Shown here piece by piece: positions 54,268 to 63,602 of a DNA stretch of 64,000 bases. A model generated the notes under the pieces. It was not told where the DNA came from and searched no databases. It saw only the letters and a list, made by a program, of their open reading frames with translations. The stretch comes from a bacterium HR28 (lineage in GTDB: Bacteria > Chloroflexota > Chloroflexia > Thermomicrobiales > Thermomicrobiaceae): contig BEIE01000001.1 of NCBI GenBank assembly GCA_002898255.1, positions 930,001 through 994,000 of the forward strand. The letters run 5' to 3'. The first letter of the stretch is position 1; each line of letters begins with the position of its first letter. Made by a program: the position numbers and the translations under genes.

Positions 54268-55620
54268 TCAGAACGACAGGTCATCGACGTTCTCGCGCTT
54301 GCCTAGAACCACGTTGCCAAGCGATCCGTCTGGCAGCCGTTGGACCTTACGGAAGTAGACCGTCAGCACGACGTTCTGCGTCTCCGGATGGAAACGGAAC
54401 GGTCCAGCCGGGCCGACGAACTGGACATCCTTGATTGCCTTAAGAAGCGCCTGCTTGTCCTCGACTTTGCCCTGAACCTTGCTGAGAGCTTCCGCTGCGA
54501 CGCGACCAGCGATGTAGCCCTGGTAGGCGAACTGGTTCGGGATTCGTCCGTACTTCTTCTTGAACGCGTCGACAAAGGCCTTGTTCTCGGGCGAGTCGAT
54601 GTGTGGCGAATAGTGCAATGAGGTGACCACATCGAGTGCTGCATCACCTTGCTGGTCGAGGTAGGCCTCGTCCACAAGATCACCCACACCGATCAGCGGG
54701 AACTGGTCTTTCAGACCGAAGTCCGCGTACTGCTGGACAAACCGAACGGCGTCGGCCCCAGCGAAGAACGCCCAGACCGCGTCGGCCTGCATTTGACTGA
54801 TGCGCTGGAGGAACGGCGCGAAGTCAGCGGTGTCCAGTGGCGGATAGACTTCGCCAGCGATTTCTCCCCCTGCATTCTGGAACGCCTTCTTAATCGCTTC
54901 GGCCTTCTCGTGCCCGGCGACAAAGTCGGATGCAGTGAAGATGAGCCGCTTGTAGCCCAGCTGCTCAACGGCATAGGGCCCGAGGGGCCACTCGTACTGA
55001 CCGTTGGCGAAAGAGACACGGAAAATGTAGGGACTTCGTCGTTGTGGATCACGCGTCAACGCCTGTGCACCGGCGTTGTCCACAATGGTGGGTACTCCAG
55101 ACTGGTGAATGTAATCGCGGACGGCAAGTGCCACACCACTGTGGTTGTAGCCGATAATGAGATGGACCTTATCGCGCTCCACAAGCTGCTTGGTCTTCGT
55201 GAGGCCCTGCTCCGGATTCGAGGCGTCATCCTCCTGAATAAAGGTCACCTTGCGTCCTGCCACGGTGTTGTCGATCGACTCAAAGTAAAGCTGGATTCCC
55301 CGGGTAAGGTTTTCGGCGAGCGCTGCAAAGACACCGGTATAGCCGTGAATAAGCCCGATGCGCACCGGCTCGGCCGCAGCAGCCGGAGTGACAACGACGG
55401 TGGGGGTTGCCGCCGCTGCTGGGGTTGGTGTGGCGGCAGGTGGTGTGGGAGTTGCCGGCGCGGGCGTCGGCGTAGCTGGTGCCGAGGTGGGCGTCGGCGT
55501 TGCCCCACCACCCGCACAGGCACTCAGTAACCCGCCAAGTGCAGCCACACCCACTCCAAGGAGCAGGCCGCGCCGCGATACTCGTCGACCGAGTACCGGA
55601 TGGGGTTCTGGATGAGCCAT
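54268..55620 (-). CDS. ABC transporter substrate-binding lipoprotein (system B)
   Basis: 450 residues. Tat-like RRVSRRGLLLGVGVAAL and lipobox LLSACAGG, then a long repeated Ala/Thr/Pro linker (about residues 38-80) and a LivK-type domain starting VRIGLIHGYTGVFAALAENL, with FIQEDDASNPEQGLTKTKQLVE. Start at ATG 55620 or 55623; GAGGAGG is upstream. Distinct in sequence from the two system A proteins. Confidence 0.88.
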   Translation of the reverse strand: MAHPEPHPVLGRRVSRRGLLLGVGVAALGGLLSACAGGGATPTPTSAPATPTPAPATPTPPAATPTPAAAATPTVVVTPAAAAEPVRIGLIHGYTGVFAALAENLTRGIQLYFESIDNTVAGRKVTFIQEDDASNPEQGLTKTKQLVERDKVHLIIGYNHSGVALAVRDYIHQSGVPTIVDNAGAQALTRDPQRRSPYIFRVSFANGQYEWPLGPYAVEQLGYKRLIFTASDFVAGHEKAEAIKKAFQNAGGEIAGEVYPPLDTADFAPFLQRISQMQADAVWAFFAGADAVRFVQQYADFGLKDQFPLIGVGDLVDEAYLDQQGDAALDVVTSLHYSPHIDSPENKAFVDAFKKKYGRIPNQFAYQGYIAGRVAAEALSKVQGKVEDKQALLKAIKDVQFVGPAGPFRFHPETQNVVLTVYFRKVQRLPDGSLGNVVLGKRENVDDLSF

Positions 55621-55673
55621 CATTCCCCTCCTCACGTCATCGAGAACCGACCCGACCCACGCAGCGTAGTGAC

Positions 55674-55703
55674 GGAGCCGGCAGGGTTTACCCTGCCGGC
55701 TCC
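55674..55703. terminator. Intercistronic hairpin between dioxygenase and binding protein
   Basis: 13-bp perfect arms GGAGCCGGCAGGG (55674-55686) and complement (55691-55703), loop TTTA, in the 97 bp after the dioxygenase stop. Confidence 0.6.
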
Positions 55704-55717
55704 TACCGCAGCCTTAC

Positions 55718-56698
55718 TTAGACGCGCACCGTTACCTTTTCCGGTGTGCCATAGGTGTAGAACGACTCCGGCATGGTCGACGCGCCAAGCCAGACGGTGC
55801 TCGAGTAGAGATCCGACTCGTGCGAGACGTCCCAGACAACTGTCTGCCAGTTGGGATCGAAGATCAGATATCCGGCATCGCCCCAGAGTTCGACTCGGTT
55901 GCCGCCTGGCTCAAAGACGTAGAGGAACATTGCCTGCGTTGTGCCGTGCTTCCCCGGGCCAGCTTCGATCTTGATACCCCAGTCGCGGCAGGCGTCAGCG
56001 ATGTCATAGCAGTGTTGCGGGTATCCGTACCAGTACGCGATGTGGTGCAGGCGGTTCCCCTGACCAGTTCCATCGCGCATGACTGCAATTTCGTGAACGA
56101 GTGGGCTGACGGAAAGCCAGGACCCCACCTTCTTCCCGTTGCCGTCGATCTTCGTTTCGCGCAGCTTGAAGCCGAGATACTCGCGCAGGAACGCTTCGTG
56201 CGTCTCGACGTCGGTCACAAAGCAGTTGATATGGTCGAGCCGGCGCACCGGCACACCGTCGAGCGGTCGCCGCTGTGGGCGGTTCTTGAGTGCGCTCTTC
56301 TGATCCTCGGGGGCCTGATAGTACTCCAGATCCCAGACCAGCTCCATGCGATGCCCATCCGGCATGCGGAACTGGTACGCACGCCCAGCCCCGTACTCGC
56401 TCTCTTGCCAACCAAGTCCCAAACCTGCTGCCTCGATTTTGGCCGCTGCCTCATCGAGGAGCTCCGGCGCGGAGACGCGCCATGCGGCATGCCCTAAGCC
56501 GGCCTGCGGCGCTTCGGTCAGCTTCAGTGTCCAGAGGAACCAGTCTTCATAGGCCCGCAGGTACACCGACTGTCCCTCGCGGTGCACCACGCTCATGCCT
56601 AGGAGTTTGGTGAAGAACCAGAGGCTTTCCTCTGGCTTTGGAGTGTAAATCTCGACGTGCGCAAGCTGCGCGACCACCGGAACGCGAACGTCTGCCAT
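55718..56698 (-). CDS. Type I extradiol ring-cleavage dioxygenase (catechol 2,3-dioxygenase-like)
   Basis: 326 residues. Fe ligands His156 (RRLDHINCF), His218 (NRLHHIAYW) and Glu270 (GGNRVELWG); catalytic His202, His251, Tyr260. Clear paralogue of the protein at 46545 (same LSVSPxVHEIA, KHGxTQAM and GYLIFxPxW stretches), but under a different promoter. It is 34 bp downstream of the HpaB-type monooxygenase, so hydroxylation and cleavage are coupled. Substrate preference of the two paralogues probably differs. Confidence 0.92.
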   Translation of the reverse strand: MADVRVPVVAQLAHVEIYTPKPEESLWFFTKLLGMSVVHREGQSVYLRAYEDWFLWTLKLTEAPQAGLGHAAWRVSAPELLDEAAAKIEAAGLGLGWQESEYGAGRAYQFRMPDGHRMELVWDLEYYQAPEDQKSALKNRPQRRPLDGVPVRRLDHINCFVTDVETHEAFLREYLGFKLRETKIDGNGKKVGSWLSVSPLVHEIAVMRDGTGQGNRLHHIAYWYGYPQHCYDIADACRDWGIKIEAGPGKHGTTQAMFLYVFEPGGNRVELWGDAGYLIFDPNWQTVVWDVSHESDLYSSTVWLGASTMPESFYTYGTPEKVTVRV

Positions 56699-56732
56699 GA
56701 CTCACCCTCCTTTCGGGCGACTTCCCCCAACC

Positions 56733-58268
56733 TCACCGTCCGGTACCGTCCGGTTCCCACACCCATGTAGAGTCGCGCCAGCCTGTGAGATCGTACTGGT
56801 TGAGACATTCGTCGACGAGGGCCTTCCACTGTTGCATGAACCCGCGTCGCTCTGCCCACTGCAGCGGATCGAGGTACTTCTGCTCGTGGTTACCCGCGTA
56901 GTTCAATTCGTAGAGACCGTGGCGGCCACCGAATTCGGAATAGAGTGCATCCCAGACGAGCTTGTAGAGCTTGCTGCGCTCCTCAGCCGTCATCCCGGTG
57001 CCGCGCAGGTAACGATCCAGGATCGGTCGCACCTCCGGATTGAGGAAGTCTCGGTAGCTTGAGACGTTGATAATGGGCGCACCGCCCAGGATGCGCTCGT
57101 AGATCTGGCGGATCCGATCCCAAGCGAAATTAGTATAGACCCGCGCCGCAGCAGCATATTCGAGTCGCGGCACAACCGAACCACCGAGACTCGGCTCGGG
57201 ATCGCTCACCATAGCAGTGACGATCGCCCACAGGAGGTGTCGCAAGGCGACGAGCTCGCCAACCAACACCTGGTTACCACGGAAGTCCGCTGTCCCGTTG
57301 CACTCCAGCCCCTTCTGCAGGAGCCCAATCATGAACTCCAGCTTGATCATGAAGCGGATCGTTGTCTGGAGGTTGAAGCGGTTGAAGAAGCCGGAATCGG
57401 CGTAGAAGCGCTTGCACTTGGCAACGTCGCGGTAGATGAGGACGTCTTCCCAAGGAATGAACGCCTCGTCGAGCACGAGGAAGGCATCGTTCTCATCGAA
57501 GCGGCTGGACAGCGGATTGTCGAAGGGGCTTTCGGCATTCAGCTCGTAGGAGGCGCGCGAGATCAGGTATTGTCGCGGATTGTCCATGCGGACGAAGAAG
57601 ACGAGCGCCACATCTTCGTCGCGCCCCTCCTGAAGCCGAGCCGCGCTCCCGCTATTGACACCGACAAAGGTGCCGTGCGTCAACGCCGAAGCTGTCGCGA
57701 CCTGCTTGGCGCCACTGACGATAATCCCGCCGTCCGTCTCCTTGACGACGTGGATATACACGTCGCGTACCTCGCTCGGCGGCCGGTTGCGATCAATCGG
57801 CGGATCCACGATCACATGGTTCATGAAAAGGACGCGGGTCGCGTACTCGCGATACCAGCGCCGGGCGGTCTCGCCGAAGGGTGCATAGTAGTCGGGATCA
57901 GCGCCGAGCGTCGCCATGAACGCTGCTTTGTACTCGGGCGTGCGCCCCATCCAGCCGAAGCTCATGCGCTGCCAGAGGGTGATAGCCTCAGCCGCTTCCT
58001 TCAGGTCCTGGGCTGAGTAAGCTGGAGCGAAGAACTTGTGGGTCAAAATACCCCAGCGATCGACCTTGGTTAAAATGTCGCGTGTCTCGGGCGCATGGAG
58101 CGCGTCATACAGACGCGCAACCGACCGTGCGGCATTGCGGAACGCCGGGTGGGTGGTGACGTCCTTGACCCATTCGCCGCGGAAGAAGACCTTGCGCCCA
58201 TCACGCAAGCTCTCCAGGTACTCCTCCCCCGTCATCGGACGAGTTGGTGTCCCCACCACTTGTGTCAT
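56733..58268 (-). CDS. hpaB: HpaB-family flavin-dependent aromatic monooxygenase (oxygenase component)
   Basis: 511 residues of the 4-hydroxyphenylacetate 3-hydroxylase/phenol hydroxylase (two-component, FADH2-using) family: TGEEYLESLRDGRKVFFRGEWVKDVTTHPAFRNAARSVARLYD, GVNSGSAA, LVLDEAFIPWEDVLIYRD, and the long C-terminal helical bundle. Takes reduced flavin from the reductase at 61205. Substrate could be phenol, a cresol or 4-hydroxyphenylacetate; the DmpF/DmpG pathway genes downstream favour phenol-like compounds going through catechol. ATG 58268 has GAGGAGATGG upstream. Confidence 0.88.
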   Translation of the reverse strand: MTQVVGTPTRPMTGEEYLESLRDGRKVFFRGEWVKDVTTHPAFRNAARSVARLYDALHAPETRDILTKVDRWGILTHKFFAPAYSAQDLKEAAEAITLWQRMSFGWMGRTPEYKAAFMATLGADPDYYAPFGETARRWYREYATRVLFMNHVIVDPPIDRNRPPSEVRDVYIHVVKETDGGIIVSGAKQVATASALTHGTFVGVNSGSAARLQEGRDEDVALVFFVRMDNPRQYLISRASYELNAESPFDNPLSSRFDENDAFLVLDEAFIPWEDVLIYRDVAKCKRFYADSGFFNRFNLQTTIRFMIKLEFMIGLLQKGLECNGTADFRGNQVLVGELVALRHLLWAIVTAMVSDPEPSLGGSVVPRLEYAAAARVYTNFAWDRIRQIYERILGGAPIINVSSYRDFLNPEVRPILDRYLRGTGMTAEERSKLYKLVWDALYSEFGGRHGLYELNYAGNHEQKYLDPLQWAERRGFMQQWKALVDECLNQYDLTGWRDSTWVWEPDGTGR

Positions 58269-58326
58269 CGGCCCATCTCCTCGCGAACGTGTCCGACGCC
58301 TCGCGCGATTCTCCACTCCAGTCTCC

Positions 58327-58355
58327 AACCTAGAATGGCTGGGGACTCGTGTCAA
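58327..58355 (-). promoter_or_regulatory. Promoter of the HpaB-type monooxygenase operon
   Basis: Minus strand: TTGACA (58355-58350), 17-bp spacer, TAGGTT (58332-58327). Confidence 0.7.
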
Positions 58356-58362
58356 TGCATGT

Positions 58363-58379
58363 GTTCAGGTATACTGAAC
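58363..58379. promoter_or_regulatory. IclR-type operator O4
   Basis: GTTCAGGTATACTGAAC, almost perfect palindrome, seven bases (58356-58362) upstream of the -35 of the monooxygenase promoter. Confidence 0.75.
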
Positions 58380-58423
58380 CCGCGGCGTTGGCGGGCGTTC
58401 CTGGGCAGAATCACGGGTCGAGG

Positions 58424-58440
58424 GTTCATGCATCCTGAAC
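58424..58440. promoter_or_regulatory. IclR-type operator O5
   Basis: GTTCATGCATCCTGAAC, seven bases (58441-58447) upstream of the -35 of the regulator's own promoter, suggesting autoregulation. Confidence 0.75.
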
Positions 58441-58447
58441 AGGGCGC

Positions 58448-58476
58448 TTGCTGGTTTGGCAACGCGCTGGTATCGT
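58448..58476 (+). promoter_or_regulatory. Promoter of the IclR-family regulator and meta-pathway operon
   Basis: TTGCTG (58448-58453), 17-bp spacer, TATCGT (58471-58476). Confidence 0.65.
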
Positions 58477-59251
58477 GAAGGTCGGAGGGCGTTATGCTCC
58501 AGACGGTGCAAAAAGCAGCACAAGTCCTTCGCCTTTTTACTCCCCAGCAGCCAGAGTGGGGTGTGACTGAGGTTGCCGCGGCGCTGGAGATCCCCAAGTC
58601 CGGGGCGCATGCGTTGCTCCGGACACTGGCAGCGGAGGGGCTCCTTCAGCGGACGGGAAACGGTCGGTATCGCCTGGGTTGGACGCTGTTCGAGCTCAGT
58701 CAGACGTTGCTTGACTCGAGCTCGCTCTTGCGAGCGGCCCGCCCGATTATGGAACGGCTGGTGGCTGGCTGGGGGGAGACGACGCACCTAGCGGTGCTGG
58801 TGGACGGTCAGGTGCTCTACGTTGAGAAGCTCCAAGGCGACCGCGCCTTGGAGATTGTGCTCTCGGGGGTCGGCAAGCGCTTACCGGCTCACTGCTCGGG
58901 AGTTGGGAAGGTACTCCTCGCGCACCAGCCATGGGAGAACGTGCTGCGGATCGTCGAGACGACCGGACTTATCAGCTTCACGCCGAACACAATCACGACG
59001 GTTGAGCAGCTCCGCGAGGAGCTGGAGCGGGTACGGCAGCAGGGCTTTGCCTACGATCAAGAAGAAGTGATGGTCGGGCTGTGCTGCGCTGCCGCCCCAA
59101 TCCGAGACGAGAGCGGGCAGGTCATCGCGGCAATGAGTCTCTCGGTGCCGGCCTATCGCTTCTATCCGAACCGACAGCGGTTGACGACCGCGATCGTGGA
59201 TGCGGCACGGCGGGTCTCAGAGGAACTTGGGTATTACCAGGAGGACTGGGC

Positions 59252-60174
<923 letters not shown>

Positions 60175-60178
<4 letters not shown>

Positions 60179-61245
60179 AGGCGCTGAAACCACCGCGCGT
60201 CACCGACACCACCCTGCGAGACGGCTCCCATGCCATGCGTCACCAGTTCACTCGCGAGCAGGTGCGGGCGATCGTCTCCGCACTAGACGAAGCGGGAGTG
60301 CCGGTGATTGAAGTGACGCATGGCGATGGCTTGGGCGGGAGTTCGATCCAGTACGGGTTCTCTGGCACAAGTGAACTCGATCTGATCGACGAGGCTGCGA
60401 AGGCGGCCAAGCGCGCCAAGATTGCTGCGCTCCTGTTGCCGGGAATCGGGACACGGAAGGAGCTCGCGGCAGCGATCGAGCGCGGCATCAAGGTCGTGCG
60501 GATCGCCACGCAGTGCACCGAGGCTGATATCTCCGAGCAGCACTTCGGCATGGCGAAGGAAATGGGGCTGGAGACGGTCGGCTTCCTGATGATGGCTCAC
60601 ATGCGTCCGCCGGAGTTCCTGGCGGAGCAGGCAGCGCTGATGGAATCGTATGGGGCCGACTGCGTCTATATTGTCGACTCGGCCGGCGCGATGCTGCCGG
60701 ACGATGTTCGGCGGCGGGTGGCAGCGCTGAAGGAGCGGTTGTCGATCCAGGTTGGCTTTCACGCCCACAACAATCTCGGGCTTGCCATTGGCAATACTTT
60801 GGCAGCCATTGAAGAGGGTGCGGATCAGGTCGATGGCTGCCTCCGTGGGCTCGGGGCTGGGGCTGGAAACGCACCGACCGAGCTGATCGCGGCGGTTTTG
60901 GACAAGATGGGCCTGAATCCGGGGCTTGACGTGTTCAAGCTGATGGACGCGGCGGAGTACATCGTCGCTCCGATCATGCCGTACCAGCCCATTCCCGATC
61001 GGGATGCGATCACAATCGGATATGCAGGGGTGTACTCGACGTTCCTCTTGCATGCCCGGCATATCGCAGCAGAGTTCGGGCTCGATCCCCGCGAGATCCT
61101 TGTGGAGCTCGGACGGCGCCAGGCGGTCGCGGGGCAAGAGGACTGGATCCTTGATGTCGCACTTGACATCGTTCGTGCCAAGCGTGCGGCGGAAGGAGCG
61201 GGTGATGCACGCGAACCGGCAGCCGTCGAGCGACCAGCTGACTGA
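60175..61245 (+). CDS. mhpE: 4-hydroxy-2-oxovalerate aldolase, DmpG/MhpE type
   Basis: 356 residues. Cleaves 4-hydroxy-2-oxovalerate into pyruvate and acetaldehyde. [17 protein letters not shown] carries the catalytic Arg/Asp, [14 protein letters not shown] the metal His ligands, and [19 protein letters not shown] the C-terminal part of the barrel; the small end domain contacts the dehydrogenase. Forms a complex with the enzyme upstream; starts within its stop. Confidence 0.95.
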
Positions 61246-61753
61246 GGAAAGCGCTCCGGAAATTGACCCCCGGCACTTCCGGCGCACGTTGGGGCGATTT
61301 GCTACCGGCGTGACCGTGGTGACGGTGGCACGGCCGGAAGGGCCGCATGGGATGACGGCGAACGCATTTCTTTCCGTCTCGCTCGATCCGCCGCTAGTGC
61401 TGGTCTCGGTTGACCGGCGGGCACGGATGCACGCCTACCTCGCAGAGGCGACCCGGTACGGGGTGAGCATCCTGGCTCGCGATCAGGAGATTGCCGCGCG
61501 GCATTTTGCGGGGAAGCCGCAGCCGGGATTCGATCCGGTCTTCCGCTGGGTGGCCGGGGTGCCCTTACTTGAAGGCGCAGTGGCGCAACTCGTCTGTGAT
61601 GTCTGGGAACGGGTACCAGCGGGTGATCACACGCTGGTCCTGGGGCGGGTTCGCTGGCTGGATTACTGGGATCGGGAACCGCTCGTCTTTTTTGGTGGTG
61701 ACTTCCGCTGTCTAGAGGTCCAGCTGCACGATACCAGCATGTGGTGGTGGTGA
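61205..61753 (+). CDS. Flavin reductase (HpaC-like) component of the monooxygenase
   Basis: 182 residues. FMN/FAD-reductase fold: [58 protein letters not shown] and the final [28 protein letters not shown]. Supplies reduced flavin to the HpaB-type oxygenase, encoded on the opposite arm of the cluster. ATG 61205 preceded by GGAAGGAGCGGGTG. Overlaps the aldolase 3' end by 41 bp. Confidence 0.88.
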   Translation: MHANRQPSSDQLTEESAPEIDPRHFRRTLGRFATGVTVVTVARPEGPHGMTANAFLSVSLDPPLVLVSVDRRARMHAYLAEATRYGVSILARDQEIAARHFAGKPQPGFDPVFRWVAGVPLLEGAVAQLVCDVWERVPAGDHTLVLGRVRWLDYWDREPLVFFGGDFRCLEVQLHDTSMWWW

Positions 61754-61783
61754 GCTGGTCGCCGTGGGGAAGGGGAGAGGCTC

Positions 61784-62629
61784 GTGACGGTGAGCGAGTT
61801 CGTTGTGCAGGCTGGCCGCCTGCCAACGCATCTGTATCGGGCTGGCCAGGGACAACCGGTCATTTTCCTCCACGGTTCAGGACCTGGCGTGACGGCTTGG
61901 GCGAATTGGCGCTTTGCCGTGCCGGCACTAGCTGACCAGTTCGACTGTATTGCTCCCGACCTCTGGGGATTCGCTCGCAGCGGACACCCCGATCCGCCTC
62001 CTGTGGGCGCACGGGCGTGGATGGATCTGTGGGTCGAGCAGGTGATCGCGCTTATGGATCACCTTGGCATCGAGCGGGCGCACCTGGTTGGGAACTCGAT
62101 GGGTGGCGCAATCGCCCTGCATCTTCTGCACCGCCACCGAGAGCGGTTCGAGCGTGTCGTGCTCATGGGTACAGCGGGGGCACCGCACCGTATTACGCCG
62201 CAACTCGATGTCGCCTGGGGATTCTACGAGGAACCGACTGCGGAGCGGCTCGCGCAGATCATACGGTGGTTCGTCTACGATCCAGCCAGTGTTGGGGGCG
62301 ATCTGGACGCGATTGCGCGCGACCGCCTGCAGGCAGCGCTTGACCCGGTGGTACGTCGGAGCTACGAGGCCATGTTCCCAGCACCACGGCAGCAGCACCT
62401 GGATGCGCTTGTGCTCCCTGAAGAGGCGTACGGCGCGATGGATCGGGCGATCCTCCTCGTGCACGGACGCGACGATGTGGTGGTTCCATTGGAGACCAGT
62501 CTGTGGCTCTTGCCGCGGTTACCGCGAGTACAGCTCCACGTCTTCGGACAGTGCAGCCACTGGGTGCAGATCGAGAAGCGTGAGAGTTTCAACGCGCTTA
62601 TTCGTGCTTTTCTCAGCGGAGCGCTCTGA
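61784..62629 (+). CDS. Alpha/beta hydrolase, 2-hydroxymuconic semialdehyde hydrolase-like
   Basis: 281 residues. Catalytic triad Ser105 (GNSMGG), Asp230/231 (LVHGRDDVVVP) and His259 (CSHWVQIE); oxyanion motif FLHGSGPGVTAWANWR near the N terminus. Matches DmpD/XylF/MhpC, which hydrolyse the ring-fission product to 2-hydroxypentadienoate plus formate or an acid. GTG start with GGGGAAGGGGAG upstream. Confidence 0.9.
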   Translation: MTVSEFVVQAGRLPTHLYRAGQGQPVIFLHGSGPGVTAWANWRFAVPALADQFDCIAPDLWGFARSGHPDPPPVGARAWMDLWVEQVIALMDHLGIERAHLVGNSMGGAIALHLLHRHRERFERVVLMGTAGAPHRITPQLDVAWGFYEEPTAERLAQIIRWFVYDPASVGGDLDAIARDRLQAALDPVVRRSYEAMFPAPRQQHLDALVLPEEAYGAMDRAILLVHGRDDVVVPLETSLWLLPRLPRVQLHVFGQCSHWVQIEKRESFNALIRAFLSGAL

Positions 62630-62642
62630 CTGAGGTGCGACG

Positions 62643-62855
62643 ATGCTGGTTCTCAAGATAACGATGGTCGAAGGCCGGACACCGGAACAGAAGGCTGAGC
62701 TGATCCGCCGTCTCGCTGAGGCAGCGGCACGGCATTTCGACGTGCCAATCGGTGAGATCCGGACCATTATTTACGAGGTTGGTCGTCACGAGTGGGGCAT
62801 CGGTCCGATGACAATGGCGGAGCGCGACGCTGTTCCGCCCCAGACAGGGGCATGA
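62643..62855 (+). CDS. 4-oxalocrotonate tautomerase-family protein lacking the N-terminal Pro
   Basis: 70 residues. MLVLKITMVEGRTPEQKAELIRRLAEAAARHFDVPIGEIRTIIYEV aligns with the 4-OT subunit, except that the catalytic Pro1 exposed after Met removal is here Leu2. No upstream start can supply a Pro. Arg at the family's position 11 is kept (EGRTPEQK). If real, the enzyme may be inactive or use another mechanism. Overlaps the next gene's alternative start. Confidence 0.8.
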   Translation: MLVLKITMVEGRTPEQKAELIRRLAEAAARHFDVPIGEIRTIIYEVGRHEWGIGPMTMAERDAVPPQTGA

Positions 62856-62872
62856 GGAGGGATGGGCTGACG

Positions 62873-63601
62873 ATGCTGAGCGAGCCGGAGAAAAAACTTC
62901 TGGATGCCATTGTGAGCGCGCGGCGCGAGCGCCGGCCACTGACACCGTTGGCAGAATCGCTCGGTGTTGATCTGGCCGGCGCCTATCGTGTCCAGGCCGC
63001 TTCATTCGCTGGCCAGGAACTGATCGGCTATAAGCTCGGCTTGGTGAGTCCCGCCAAGCAGCGCCAGATGGGTCTCTCAAGCCCAATCTACGGTCGCGTG
63101 ACGCGAGGGATGCTCCGTGAAGGAACGGTTTCGCTCGGAGAGTTTGTCCAACCGCGTATTGAGCCTGAACTCGCTGTGGTCCTGAGAGATCCGGTGGCGC
63201 CTGATGCCTCACCCGGTGCCGTGATGTTGGCTGTCGGCGCGGTCTTCCTCGGGATCGACCTCTTGGATAGTGTCTGGGAGGGCTATCGCTTCACCGCGCC
63301 TGACGTCGTCGCGGATAATGCGTCGGGTGGTGCATTCTTCCTGGGCGATCGTGCGCTTCCTTGGCCGACGGAAGGTGAACTCACGCTTGCGCTTGACGGG
63401 GAACTCGTCGCGACGGGACCGATTGCTGCTCTTGAACCAATCGCTGAGCACATCGCGTGGCTGGCGAGTGCTGTTGGCGGGCTCGAGCCCGGTCAGGTGA
63501 TCTACCTTGGATCGCCAGCTGCCGCAGTGCCAGCCAAACCAGGACTACTCGAACTGCGTGGGCCGTGCGGGGCTGTCCTTCTGGCGCGACTGGAGGCGTG
63601 A
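62873..63601 (+). CDS. 2-hydroxypenta-2,4-dienoate hydratase / 4-oxalocrotonate decarboxylase family
   Basis: 242 residues. Family opening (PLTPLAESLGVDLAGAYRVQ), LIGYKLGLVSPAKQRQMGLSSPIYG, metal-binding Glu in PRIEPELAVVL, and FLGIDLLDSVWEGYRF. Hydratase and decarboxylase of the meta pathway share this fold and are not distinguishable here. Because a second family member follows directly, one is likely the decarboxylase and the other the hydratase. Start 62873 or 62852 (ATGA overlap with the tautomerase). Confidence 0.85.
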   Translation: MLSEPEKKLLDAIVSARRERRPLTPLAESLGVDLAGAYRVQAASFAGQELIGYKLGLVSPAKQRQMGLSSPIYGRVTRGMLREGTVSLGEFVQPRIEPELAVVLRDPVAPDASPGAVMLAVGAVFLGIDLLDSVWEGYRFTAPDVVADNASGGAFFLGDRALPWPTEGELTLALDGELVATGPIAALEPIAEHIAWLASAVGGLEPGQVIYLGSPAAAVPAKPGLLELRGPCGAVLLARLEA

Positions 63602-63602
63602 G

